64,000 bases of DNA from Hoylesella pleuritidis JCM 14110 (GTDB lineage: Bacteria; Bacteroidota; Bacteroidia; Bacteroidales; Bacteroidaceae): positions 62,001 through 126,000 of the forward strand of contig NZ_BAJN01000002.1 of assembly GCF_000613725.1 (NCBI RefSeq), given 5' to 3'. A program made the position numbers and the translations under genes. Shown piece after piece: positions 29,448-40,159 of the stretch. The notes beneath the pieces are model-generated. The model was given only the letters and a program-made list of their open reading frames with translations, ran no database searches and was not told the origin of the DNA. Position 1 is the first letter of the stretch. Every line of letters starts with the position of its first letter.

Positions 29448-31610
29448 TTATTCCAACGTCAACTCACACACCTCTTTACGATTGATGAGATGCCCGGGAG
29501 GCAGACTTTGCCGCACGACTCGCCCTCGTCCGGACAGCCGAACACGTACACCACGACTCTCGATAAGGTAAACGGCATCGCGGGCACCCATTCCCACAAC
29601 GTCGGGAACACGACTCCGGCCGTACATCTTCTCACGTTTCAGCACCACCATAGCGCTCCCTTGCCGTGTGGCTGTGCCCCAAATGGGATTACCGTCGGCG
29701 TAACTGCCACTCCAATCGGCATTGGTTTTGATGCCGAGATGCGTCAACACATAGTCGGCCGACAGTATATTACCGGCCTTCACATCAGGAACGAGGATAG
29801 AAGCAGAGTCTCGTGCGTCTTTGATATCCAGCTTGATGTCTTGCGCCATAATACCTTCGGCGATGTGGTGGAACACAACTCCGCTCATCCCTCCGCCCGA
29901 AGCGGGCAGTCCCGACTTCTGAATGCACACGATGCAACTGTAACGCGGTGCATCGGCAGGGAAATATCCGGCAAAGCTTAACAGATAATCGGTGGTTCCC
30001 GACTTATAACCTGCGGCGCCCTTAGACATCTGTGCCGTTCCCGTTTTACCCGCAACCTTGAACGAAGAAGAGCCGGCCTTCTTGCCAAGACCTTGACTTA
30101 CGACGTGCTCTAATATCGTTTGAATCTCTTTCAAAGTCTTAGTCTTACAGATTTGTTCGTGTCCCTTCACGGCTTCCGGTGGAAAATCCATCAGCACCTG
30201 ACCGTTTTTCACAACCTCTTTCACAAACCGCGGACGCATCATTCGTCCGTTATTGGCTATTGCATTATAGAAAGTCAGCGTCGAAATAGGCGGAACCTGC
30301 GTCTCATAGCCTATACTCATCCACGGCAAAGCAGTGTCGCTCCAATTCAACCACTGTCCTCTGGCGTTCTTTTTCGGCATTCGTATCTTCGCAGGCGACG
30401 ACCCAAGGAGCGGTATTTGCAGGTCGGCCGCCAAACCGACACGATAGATTCCGCGGACAAATCGGGCCGGATCGCTGTGGTAATAATTGTCAATGATGCG
30501 GCTCACACCGATATTCGAGCTGTAAAGCAATGTTTGCGGCAGTGTCAACAACCCGTAGCCGCCCCGCCGCCAATTGTGATCCTTCATCTCTCTGCCGTAC
30601 ATCGGCCACACGCCTCCACCCGTTTCTACCCGGTAAGTAGTGTCGACCATACCGTCGTCGAGTGCTACCATAATGGAAGCAGTCTTGAAAACAGAGCCAG
30701 GTTCAAGCAAATCGCTCACCGCGTGATTCTTAACCTCACGGTATTTGCCGTCTACACACTTCTCCATATTCACGATTGCTTTGATATCTCCGGTGCGAAC
30801 TTCCATCACAATGGCTACACCCACGTTGCCGTTGATTTCTTTCAGTTCGTCGAGTACGGCCCTTTCGGCCAAGTCTTGAATACCGACGTCGATCGTAGTG
30901 ACGATATCTGCACCGTCAATAGGCGGTGTATCCATAATGTCGAGGAACTTATTGAGCACCTTACGACGATGGATTATGCCGTTCTTTCCACGTAAAATAG
31001 AGTCGTAAGAAAGCTCCAATCCGAAGCGGGCAGTATCTTTCGCACCAAACATATCGCCCACCGTGCGACCTGCCAAAGAGCCATACGGACGCTGACGGGC
31101 ATTGAACTCTTCCGTATGAAAGCCGCTTTTATTCTGCGACAGACGGAAAACGGGCAGCAGCTTCACCTCGGAATAGATGTTATAATCAACCCGTCGCTTC
31201 CAGATAGGCCAGTGTCGGCTCATCTTTTTGCGCCCTTCCGCGAACTGTCTTTTAAACTCCGAGGCTGTTTGTTCAGGAAAAATCTGACTCAAACAGCGGC
31301 ATATCGAATCCTCTTTCACATTCCACAACGAGTCGGTATGTGAATCGTGAAGAGCCTGAAAGTCCATATACAGCTTGAATTCAGGTAACGAACTGGCCAT
31401 CAACTGCCCGTCGCAGCTCAGTATGTTACCGCGCAACGGCTTCACGCTAACGCTGTCTTTCTTCACCCGATCAGCTACTTTCATCCAATAGTCGCGTTTA
31501 GCGGTCATCAGATAAAGCGTTTTCGCGACGACAGCTACAGCCATCAGCGTCATCAAAATGGCGATGAAGCTGTAACGAGGCATTATCTTTTTATAATCGA
31601 ATTTGCTCAT
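29448..31610 (-). CDS. ftsI: Septal peptidoglycan transpeptidase (penicillin-binding protein) with C-terminal PASTA domain
   Basis: The product has 720 residues. One N-terminal membrane segment (YSFIAILMTLMAVAVVAKTLY) precedes the dimerisation domain. The transpeptidase has the active-site SVFK (Ser about 304), SSN (about 363) and KTGTAQ (about 520). A PASTA domain near 650-719 (VPDVVGMGARDAVYLIESRG) ends the protein. FtsI crosslinks new wall at the septum with FtsW. It overlaps the ftsL stop codon by 4 nt. Confidence 0.96.
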   Translation of the reverse strand: MSKFDYKKIMPRYSFIAILMTLMAVAVVAKTLYLMTAKRDYWMKVADRVKKDSVSVKPLRGNILSCDGQLMASSLPEFKLYMDFQALHDSHTDSLWNVKEDSICRCLSQIFPEQTASEFKRQFAEGRKKMSRHWPIWKRRVDYNIYSEVKLLPVFRLSQNKSGFHTEEFNARQRPYGSLAGRTVGDMFGAKDTARFGLELSYDSILRGKNGIIHRRKVLNKFLDIMDTPPIDGADIVTTIDVGIQDLAERAVLDELKEINGNVGVAIVMEVRTGDIKAIVNMEKCVDGKYREVKNHAVSDLLEPGSVFKTASIMVALDDGMVDTTYRVETGGGVWPMYGREMKDHNWRRGGYGLLTLPQTLLYSSNIGVSRIIDNYYHSDPARFVRGIYRVGLAADLQIPLLGSSPAKIRMPKKNARGQWLNWSDTALPWMSIGYETQVPPISTLTFYNAIANNGRMMRPRFVKEVVKNGQVLMDFPPEAVKGHEQICKTKTLKEIQTILEHVVSQGLGKKAGSSSFKVAGKTGTAQMSKGAAGYKSGTTDYLLSFAGYFPADAPRYSCIVCIQKSGLPASGGGMSGVVFHHIAEGIMAQDIKLDIKDARDSASILVPDVKAGNILSADYVLTHLGIKTNADWSGSYADGNPIWGTATRQGSAMVVLKREKMYGRSRVPDVVGMGARDAVYLIESRGVRVRLSGRGRVVRQSLPPGHLINRKEVCELTLE

Positions 31611-32110
31611 TCCTCGGGCACGTTAATGATGAACGGCGGCTGATTGGCTATATGCAACACACTGTCTTTGTTATCTTTCAGCATATTGAGAACGTTGCTT
31701 TCGCGGCTCTTTTCCGTGATTTGGCTGCTCGTAGACAGTGCTTTGTAACGTGCATCCTGCAATTCTCGTTTCAGTTTATCTATCTCGATAAGGTCTTGCT
31801 GACAGCTGTATCGATTGGAAATATATATGAGCAGGATGAAAGCAATGAGCAAAAAGAGCCAGATCTGATGCCGAATGGTACTCGTGTTGAGAATGTCTCC
31901 ACCCAAGATCTTACGCAAAGTAAAGTTGGCCGACAGTGGAGACTCGTCCTCAGTAGCCTGCTCTTTGATGACTTCCGTCAGCGTTTGCAGTTCCTCTTCG
32001 GGCGCAGATATAGTGCCGGTCACCGTTTCCGGTGTGGAGTTGGACTGTTGCGGATCGGCCTTCTCGGTGTCCGCGGCAACATCGATTATTGTTTTTTCAT
32101 CCTTGTTCAT
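31607..32110 (-). CDS. ftsL: FtsL-like divisome membrane protein
   Basis: The product has 167 residues. A long acidic cytoplasmic tail (1-75) is followed by one membrane helix (HQIWLFLLIAFILLIYISN) and a short periplasmic coiled coil (LIEIDKLKRELQDARYKAL). This topology and the place between rsmH and ftsI identify the FtsL-like protein of Bacteroidota; primary sequence conservation is weak. FtsL helps recruit and activate FtsW and FtsI. It overlaps rsmH and ftsI by a few bases each. Confidence 0.88.
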   Translation of the reverse strand: MNKDEKTIIDVAADTEKADPQQSNSTPETVTGTISAPEEELQTLTEVIKEQATEDESPLSANFTLRKILGGDILNTSTIRHQIWLFLLIAFILLIYISNRYSCQQDLIEIDKLKRELQDARYKALSTSSQITEKSRESNVLNMLKDNKDSVLHIANQPPFIINVPEE

Positions 32111-33021
32111 TTCTTTTCTGCAATTCTCAATTTGGCACTTCGGCTACGCGGATTGCGCTGTTGCTCTTCCGTGTCAGGCACAATCACTTTGGCATTGACC
32201 GCTTTCAGGGGTGTTTCTGTGCGTCCGTAGAAATCTTGTTCAACCTTTCCGGCGACATTACCGGTCTTGATGATGTTCTTAACAATGCGGTCTTCGAGCG
32301 AGTGATAGGTAATAACGGCAAGCCGTCCGCCCGGTTTCAGCATCTCGATAGCCGCTGCCAGCATCTCTTTCAGTGCTTCCATCTCGCTGTTCACTTCTAT
32401 TCGGAGAGCCTGAAAGAGTTTAGCCATCTCCTTTTTTTCGCGTTCACGCTTGAAGAAAGGCTCAACGGCGGCAATGAAATCGCGTGTAGTAGTAATCGGC
32501 TTCAGCGTTCGCGCCTTGACCAAAGCTGCTGCAATGGGACGCGAATTGCGCATTTCACCGTAGAGATAAAATACGTCTGCCAATGCCGCTTCATCATATC
32601 GATTCACGATATCAGCCGCGGTTGTCGGCCCATTTGCGTTCATCCGCATATCCAATGGGGCATCGAAACGAAACGAAAAGCCGCGCTGCTCATCGTCGAA
32701 GTGGTGCGATGACACACCGAGATCGGCCAACAGACCGTCGATTTGTGCCGTTTCGTAATACCGCATCCAGTTTTTGAGGTAACGAAAGTTGGTTCTCACG
32801 AACGTAAAACGCTCGTCTTCCATCGTATTCTGTGCAGCATCGGCATCCTGATCGAAACCGAAGAGCCGGCCGGTGGAATCCAATCGGGCAAGAATCTCAC
32901 GCGAATGGCCTCCCCCACCGAATGTAGCGTCTACGTAAACGCCGCCTTTTCGGAGGTTCAGTCCATCGATACTCGCCTCTAAGAGCACCGGAATGTGATA
33001 GGCTTCTGCCGTTTTGATCAT
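32107..33021 (-). CDS. rsmH: 16S rRNA cytosine-1402 N4-methyltransferase
   Basis: The product has 304 residues. The start at 33021 (MIKTAEAYHIPVLLEASIDGL) matches the family N-terminus and is preferred to 33081. The SAM motif is YVDATFGGGGHSREIL. Later motifs are LLADLGVSSHHFDD, GFSFRFDAPLDMRM and TYHSLEDRIVK. RsmH methylates the ribosomal P-site region and is classically the first or second dcw gene. No mraZ precedes it here: the leader up to the promoter at 33185 is about 157 nt and encodes no MraZ. Confidence 0.96.
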   Translation of the reverse strand: MIKTAEAYHIPVLLEASIDGLNLRKGGVYVDATFGGGGHSREILARLDSTGRLFGFDQDADAAQNTMEDERFTFVRTNFRYLKNWMRYYETAQIDGLLADLGVSSHHFDDEQRGFSFRFDAPLDMRMNANGPTTAADIVNRYDEAALADVFYLYGEMRNSRPIAAALVKARTLKPITTTRDFIAAVEPFFKREREKKEMAKLFQALRIEVNSEMEALKEMLAAAIEMLKPGGRLAVITYHSLEDRIVKNIIKTGNVAGKVEQDFYGRTETPLKAVNAKVIVPDTEEQQRNPRSRSAKLRIAEKK

Positions 33022-33177
33022 ATCGTTAAATCCCGTTTCCCGCCGTTGTTGTCCGTTATCCGTCAGTCGGATAAACATCACTCGTTTTTATCGAGCGTTT
33101 TATCGAATCGGACCTCCCTGTTTCGGGCGTCTCATCTATCAGTGACAGACCTTTCGATCCAACAGAAATTACGGTGC

Positions 33178-33185
33178 CAAAGGTA
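33178..33185 (-). promoter_or_regulatory. -7 promoter element of the dcw cluster
   Basis: TACCTTTG on the minus strand (33185-33178) matches TAnnTTTG and lies about 157 nt before the rsmH start. It is the only good candidate upstream of the first dcw gene. A -33 TTTG is not clear. Confidence 0.45.
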
Positions 33186-33421
33186 CACAAATTTCCCCAT
33201 ACTTCACCACTCTTATCCGCAAATTTTATAATAACTGTCGATATCTTGATAATTGATAATCGGCCGATTGAATTTTAGACAGGAAGTATAAACGTATCAC
33301 TTGTAGGGGCAGAGCGATGTATCTACCTTTCTTAGTCCCTAAGTTAGGGGGATTGGAGTATATGGATAGAGATTGGTTTTATTACAGGAGGAAGAACAAA
33401 AGAACATAAATGGAAAGGAAG

Positions 33422-33584
33422 TTTTATGTTACTGATTATCAATTATATACAAACTGTCTGTCAATTAACGGTTAGTTGCTTTGTGATTAACGGTTAAACG
33501 GTGGGCGTTTAACCGTTTTTCGCACGGCGATTAACGGCTAATCGCAGCGAGCTCCATATCTATTTGATATGCAGCTTGTTATGA
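33422..33584. repeat. Palindrome-bounded 22-bp array, element 5 (four units)
   Basis: Palindrome 33422-33452 (core TGATTATCA), 11 bp, four units at 33464-33551, 2 bp, degenerate palindrome 33554-33584. It lies in the divergent gap between rsmH and GH97 (33186-33646 has no gene). The 90 bp before it (from CTTAGTCCCTAAG at 33331) resemble the 90 bp before element 1. Confidence 0.9.
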
Positions 33585-33646
33585 GCTATGGAAAGCTATG
33601 TTGATTATTATTTTGCAAGATATGCCCACAAAACGTATTTTTTTAG

Positions 33647-33654
33647 TATTTTTG
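33647..33654 (+). promoter_or_regulatory. -7 promoter element of the GH97 gene
   Basis: TATTTTTG matches TAnnTTTG and lies 84 nt before the ATG at 33739. I see no -33 TTTG at the usual spacing. Confidence 0.4.
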
Positions 33655-33720
33655 CAGCAGACTCACAATTATTCTGCAAAATAACAAGGTTTTGACGGCA
33701 TTACGCTTCTTTATCAATAA

Positions 33721-35846
<2,126 letters not shown>

Positions 35847-35965
35847 TGCGATGCGTATACGGTACTATTGCATACGCATTCTATTGTAAATATTCTACCG
35901 ATAATCATTCCCTGTGTAGGCAGTTCTACCGGTTTGTCTGCACAGGGATAATGACATTCTTTACA

Positions 35966-36064
35966 ACCGACCGTCAGTCATTTTATAACTAACCGTTAAA
36001 CGACGTGCATTTAACGGTTAGTTGCAGTACCATTCGTATTTTGTTGATAATCAAATAAATAGTG
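35966..36064. repeat. Palindrome-bounded 22-bp array, element 6 (three units, left end lost)
   Basis: Two clear units (35988-36031) and one degenerate unit (35966-35987) are followed after 2 bp by palindrome 36034-36064 (core TGATAATCA). It lies between GH97 and metK, in a gene-free stretch of about 430 bp. Before it, 35847-35960 contains sequence able to form weak hairpins but nothing I can name. Confidence 0.8.
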
Positions 36065-36210
36065 AGATAGTATTACTTACGGGCTTTTGGGGCTTTTGTA
36101 TGAGATAGAATTTACTTCTCTTCACATACGATGATCTTCCCGACACAGGTCTTCTATCTCCCGGCTGGGAAGATTCGGTCTTTCATCTTTTCACTTTTTC
36201 ACCTTTAATA

Positions 36211-36242
36211 TTTGTCCGTTCCCGTTATTTACAGTACCTTTG
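36211..36242 (+). promoter_or_regulatory. Promoter of the metK operon
   Basis: TTTG (36211-36214), a 20-nt spacer and TACCTTTG (36235-36242) match the Bacteroidota consensus well. The predicted leader is only about 25 nt, too short for a SAM riboswitch. Confidence 0.65.
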
Positions 36243-36273
36243 TACATCTTAACATCAGGTAAAATTAAAGATT

Positions 36274-37529
36274 ATGGCATATTTATTCTCATCTGAATCA
36301 GTTTCGGAAGGACATCCCGATAAGGTGTCCGACCAGATATCCGATGCTTTGTTGGACCAGTTTTTGGCGTATGATGATCAGGCACGGTGTGCTATCGAGA
36401 CTTTCGTTACTACCGGACAGGTAATCATTATGGGCGAAGTGCGCTCCAAGGCGTATATCGATTTGCAGACTATTGCACGCGAAACTATCAAGAAAATAGG
36501 CTATACCAAGTCGGAATATCAATTTGATGGCGATTCGTGCGGTGTGCTGGCGGCTATCCACGAACAGAGCGATGACATCAATCGAGGCGTTGACAACGGT
36601 ACGGTTGATGATCAAGGGGCCGGCGATCAGGGAATGATGTTCGGTTATGCAACCAATGAGACGGAGAATTTTATGCCTGTTTCATTAGACTTGTCGCATC
36701 TGATCGTGCGCACATTGGCCGATATTCGTAAGGAGGGTAAGCAGATGACATACCTCCGTCCGGATGCAAAGAGCCAGGTAACAGTGGAATATAGCGATGA
36801 TAATATACCTCAACGGATCGATACGATTGTTGTAAGTACGCAGCACGATGCATTTGATGATGACGATGCTCGTATGCTTTTAAAAATCAAAGAAGATGTA
36901 ATAGGCATCCTGATACCGCGTGTCAAGGCTCAATGCTGCGACAAAGTGCTGGCTCTTTTTAATGAAAATATCAAGTATTTGGTTAATCCCACGGGTAAGT
37001 TCGTTATCGGAGGACCGCACGGAGATACCGGTCTGACGGGACGGAAAATCATCGTTGACACTTACGGTGGTAAAGGAGCGCACGGAGGTGGTGCGTTTTC
37101 GGGTAAGGATTCGAGTAAAGTTGACCGCTCGGCAGCTTATGCAGCACGTTACATTGCGAAGAATATGGTGGCCGCAGGAGTGGCTGATGAGATGCTCGTT
37201 CAGGTGAGTTATGCCATCGGTGTGGCACGTCCGGTAAACATATATGTGAATACTTACGGTCGGCGCAACGTCAAGATGGGCGACGGTGAGATTGCGCAGC
37301 GTATCGAAAATTTATTCGATCTGCGGCCGAAAGCTATCGAACGCAAATTCAATCTGCGACAACCCATTTATTTCGAAACTGCTGCTTACGGCATATGGGT
37401 CGTAAAAGCGAGATTGTGGAGAAGACTTTCACCAGTCGTTATCACGAGAAAAAGACGGTGAAAGTGGAACTTTTCACGTGGGAAAAACTTGACAGTGTGG
37501 AGCTGATCAAGCGTGAATTTGGACTGTAA
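36274..37529 (+). CDS. metK: S-adenosylmethionine synthetase (single-base frameshift near C-terminus)
   Basis: MetK makes SAM from methionine and ATP. The start [20 protein letters not shown] is diagnostic. [12 protein letters not shown] and [19 protein letters not shown] are the active-site signatures. After YFETAAYG the frame reads IWVVKARLW and stops at 37461, whereas the neighbouring frame gives [13 protein letters not shown] and continues to a stop at 37529. One missing C near 37392 (GGCATATG instead of GGCCATATG) explains it; restored length is 418. The gene is essential in almost all bacteria, so a real break is unlikely. The DUF4271 gene follows after 16 nt. Confidence 0.96.
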
Positions 37530-37545
37530 TGTCATTGGTTGACAG

Positions 37546-38541
37546 ATGTTTCAGGAAGACTCTTTATCTGTTCGGCCTTCAATGGTGCGGCATTCTGGGC
37601 AGCTGACGCCTCAGCAAGTGTTGAGTCAGTTGCCCGGAAATGCTACCCCTGCGCAGCAAGATTCGGCAATTCAGCAGCACATCAAGGCTTCGCCGATACA
37701 CTGGAGCAATCGACCCGACACGTTGCATCTGCCCGGACAGCCTGTGGGTAAGAGTTTTCGCAATATCGATTTGCCGAAATACTATAAGGAATCGTTCTTT
37801 TCCGGCGATTCGCTTTTCCATCCCGAATTGCCCGGCGGACGTCGAGGTGTGGCGGGAGATCCCATTCCCTACTCCATCTCCGGTGATAACTTGATTACGT
37901 CTTTGCTGCTGGGCTGTTTCGTTTTGGCGATGATTGCCTTTGCCAATTCGCGTCAGTTCATCATCCGACAGGTTAAAACTCTCTTCTATGTACCGCGTGA
38001 AAACACCACGATTGCTACCGAGACGGCGAGCGAACTGCGGTTTCAGCTGTTCTTGGTGTTACAGACCTGTCTGCTGTTTTCCATTCTTTACTTCTTTTAT
38101 ATACGTGCTCACGTATCTGCAACATTCATCATTGAGCAGTATGAAATCATCGGAATCTATGCCGGAATCATAGCAACCTATTTCTTGGTAAAGGCCATTG
38201 CCTATGGGATAACAGACTGGGTGTTTTTCGACCGACGCTCGAATGGCCGATGGATGAAATCCTTTCTCTTTCTCATTTCAGCCGAAGGCGTGCTCCTTTT
38301 TCCCGGAGTGATGCTCCAAGCTTACTTTAATATGTCGTTAGATAGCGTGATCGGCTATGTAACTGGTGTTGTCATTTTGTTCAAATTGCTCTCGTTTTAC
38401 AAGACTTATATTATCTTTTTCAGGCGAAAAGGCCTTTTTCTGCAAATATTTTTGTACTTTTGTGCGCTCGAAATCCTGCCGTTACTCTCTCTCTGGAGCG
38501 TCTTGGCAATGGTTACGAGCTATTTGAAGATAAACTTTTAG
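37546..38541 (+). CDS. DUF4271-family membrane protein
   Basis: The product has 331 residues. A hydrophilic, probably non-cytoplasmic N-terminal part (1-110) is followed by about seven or eight membrane helices, for example LITSLLLGCFVLAMIAFAN, FLVLQTCLLFSILYFFYI and GIYAGIIATYFLVKAIAYG. This matches DUF4271, a Bacteroidota-specific family usually found directly before hemD, as here. No enzymatic motif is visible and no function is established. It is 9 nt from hemD, so the two are surely co-expressed. Confidence 0.82.
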   Translation: MFQEDSLSVRPSMVRHSGQLTPQQVLSQLPGNATPAQQDSAIQQHIKASPIHWSNRPDTLHLPGQPVGKSFRNIDLPKYYKESFFSGDSLFHPELPGGRRGVAGDPIPYSISGDNLITSLLLGCFVLAMIAFANSRQFIIRQVKTLFYVPRENTTIATETASELRFQLFLVLQTCLLFSILYFFYIRAHVSATFIIEQYEIIGIYAGIIATYFLVKAIAYGITDWVFFDRRSNGRWMKSFLFLISAEGVLLFPGVMLQAYFNMSLDSVIGYVTGVVILFKLLSFYKTYIIFFRRKGLFLQIFLYFCALEILPLLSLWSVLAMVTSYLKINF

Positions 38542-38550
38542 GCCATTAAA

Positions 38551-39300
38551 ATGATAAAGAAAATCTTGGTTTCACAGCCTAAACCGACGAGTGAGAAGTC
38601 TCCATACTTTGATATTGAAAGAGAGTTTGGTGTGGAGTTTGTGTTCCGTCCGTTTGTAAAGGTCGAAGGATTGACGGCAAGAGAGTTCCGACAACAGAAG
38701 ATTAGTCTCCTCAATTACACCGCAGTGGTGTTCACTTCACGACATGCTATCGACCATTATTTCACACTTGCCAAAGAGCTTAGGGTGACAATTCCCGAGG
38801 AGATGAAGTATTTCTGTGTCACGGAAACTGTGGCTCTCTATATACAAAAGTATGTTCAGTATCGCAAACGCAAGGTTTTCTTCGGGTCGACAGGTAAAAT
38901 TGACGACCTCGTTCCTATGATGGCGAAGCACAAAACAGAGAAATATCTCGTGCCGTTGAGCGATGTTCACAACGATGATGTAAAGAACTTGCTCGACCAA
39001 AAGAAGCTGAAACATACCGAGTGCGTAATGTATCGCACCGTGAGCAACGACTTTACGGAGGACGAAATCAAGCATTTCGACTATGATATGCTGGTATTTT
39101 TCAGTCCAACCGGTGTGAAAGCGTTGGCTAAGAATTTCCCCTCTTTTGAACAAGGAGACCTGAAAATCGCTACGTTCGGCCCCGCAACGGCTAAGACTGT
39201 GGCTGATGAGGGAATGCGACTCGACCTTGAAGCGCCTACCAAAGAACATCCGTCGATGACCGGTGCACTGAAAGCTTACTTTGAAAAGCTTAGGAAATAA
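38551..39300 (+). CDS. hemD: Uroporphyrinogen-III synthase family protein
   Basis: The product has 249 residues. HemD proteins fold as two Rossmann-like lobes and close hydroxymethylbilane into uroporphyrinogen III. Expected segments are present: KILVSQPKP at the start, AVVFTSRHAIDHYF, YLVPLSDVHNDDV, LVFFSPTGVKALAKNFP and IATFGPATAKTVADEG. The sequence of this family is poorly conserved, but FFSPTGV and FGPAT are characteristic. It is followed 12 nt later by rnpA. The neighbouring haem genes are not in the window. Confidence 0.88.
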   Translation: MIKKILVSQPKPTSEKSPYFDIEREFGVEFVFRPFVKVEGLTAREFRQQKISLLNYTAVVFTSRHAIDHYFTLAKELRVTIPEEMKYFCVTETVALYIQKYVQYRKRKVFFGSTGKIDDLVPMMAKHKTEKYLVPLSDVHNDDVKNLLDQKKLKHTECVMYRTVSNDFTEDEIKHFDYDMLVFFSPTGVKALAKNFPSFEQGDLKIATFGPATAKTVADEGMRLDLEAPTKEHPSMTGALKAYFEKLRK

Positions 39301-39312
39301 AGGACGAGAAGA

Positions 39313-39729
39313 ATGTCCGGAGCGTTCGGTTTGGCAAAGGCAGAGCGGATATGTAGCCGAAAACTCATAGAGACTCTGTTCAACAGCGGTGCAGGAAAGT
39401 CGTTATCGGCATTTCCGTTGAGGCTTGTTTATATGCCAATAGAGCGTGATACAAGTGATGGATTGATACCTCCCGTGCAGGCACAGATGATGGTTAGTGT
39501 GCCGAAAAGGTATTTTAAGCGTGCCGTGAAACGCAATCGTGTGAAACGACAAGTGCGTGAAGCCTATCGGAAAAATAAACAATTGGTGCTCTCGCAGTTG
39601 TTGGATACACCCGACAAAGCCGTTGCAATGGCGTTTATTTGGATGGATGGAAAGCTGCAAGACAGTGCTTTCGTAGAGCAACGGATGATCAATCTCTTGG
39701 CACGTCTTGGTGAACGGTTATGCGAGTGA
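39313..39729 (+). CDS. rnpA: Ribonuclease P protein component
   Basis: The product has 138 residues. The RNase P protein signature [18 protein letters not shown] is at about residues 70-87. The N-terminal segment [19 protein letters not shown] is typical. It binds the RNase P RNA and helps cleave the 5' leader of tRNAs. It overlaps yidD by 10 nt, which is the usual coupling; the neighbouring rpmH is not here, so this locus is separated from the classical rpmH-rnpA order. Confidence 0.93.
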   Translation: MSGAFGLAKAERICSRKLIETLFNSGAGKSLSAFPLRLVYMPIERDTSDGLIPPVQAQMMVSVPKRYFKRAVKRNRVKRQVREAYRKNKQLVLSQLLDTPDKAVAMAFIWMDGKLQDSAFVEQRMINLLARLGERLCE

Positions 39730-39971
39730 TGCTTACCCTGTGGCGTGGAATATCGTGGATGCTGACCCGGTTGCTGCTTGTGCCCATTCTGTTTTATCGG
39801 CAGTTTATCTCTCCTTTCACGCCGCCTTCGTGTCGATTTACACCCACTTGCTCTGAATATGCGCGTCAAGCGCTGATCAAGCACGGCCCCATCAAAGGCC
39901 TTGCACTTTCCGTTTGGCGAATATTGCGGTGTAATCCGTGGGGCGGAAGCGGGTATGATCCGGTACCATAA
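39720..39971 (+). CDS. yidD: Membrane protein insertion efficiency factor YidD
   Basis: The product has 83 residues. The family signature is complete: [20 protein letters not shown] with the three conserved cysteines including the later [14 protein letters not shown]. The N-terminus is amphipathic. YidD sits on the inner face of the membrane and aids YidC-dependent insertion. It overlaps rnpA by 10 nt. After its stop lies a copy of the CTTAGTCTCCTAAG motif (39979). Confidence 0.95.
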   Translation: MRVMLTLWRGISWMLTRLLLVPILFYRQFISPFTPPSCRFTPTCSEYARQALIKHGPIKGLALSVWRILRCNPWGGSGYDPVP

Positions 39972-40116
39972 ATCTGCTCTTAGTCTCCTAAGTCAAAGGA
40001 TTGGAGGAATGGACAAGTAAGTTTATCCTTGCAAAAGATTAAACATATAACTTTCATTTATTGTTTAAAATAAAAGCAATATATCTATTTCGGGGTATAA
40101 GTTTCCGTTAAAAGAC

Positions 40117-40144
40117 AGCCCCCAACCTTCTGTTTCAGGGGGCT
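40117..40144 (+). promoter_or_regulatory. Hairpin in the tyrS leader
   Basis: AGCCCCC and GGGGGCT form a perfect 7-bp stem around a 14-nt loop, ending 15 nt before the tyrS ATG. It lacks a T-run, so it is not a standard terminator. T-box leaders are not expected in Bacteroidota; the role is unknown. Confidence 0.4.
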
Positions 40145-40159
40145 TAAATATAAAACAGA

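Noticed and set aside
36242..36273. A SAM riboswitch before metK
   Set aside because: The promoter leaves only about 25 nt of leader, too short for any SAM aptamer.
37468..37485. A third parS site in metK (TTTTCACGTGGGAAA)
   Set aside because: The CACGTG core is present but several arm positions differ from the consensus, and it lies inside a conserved coding stretch.
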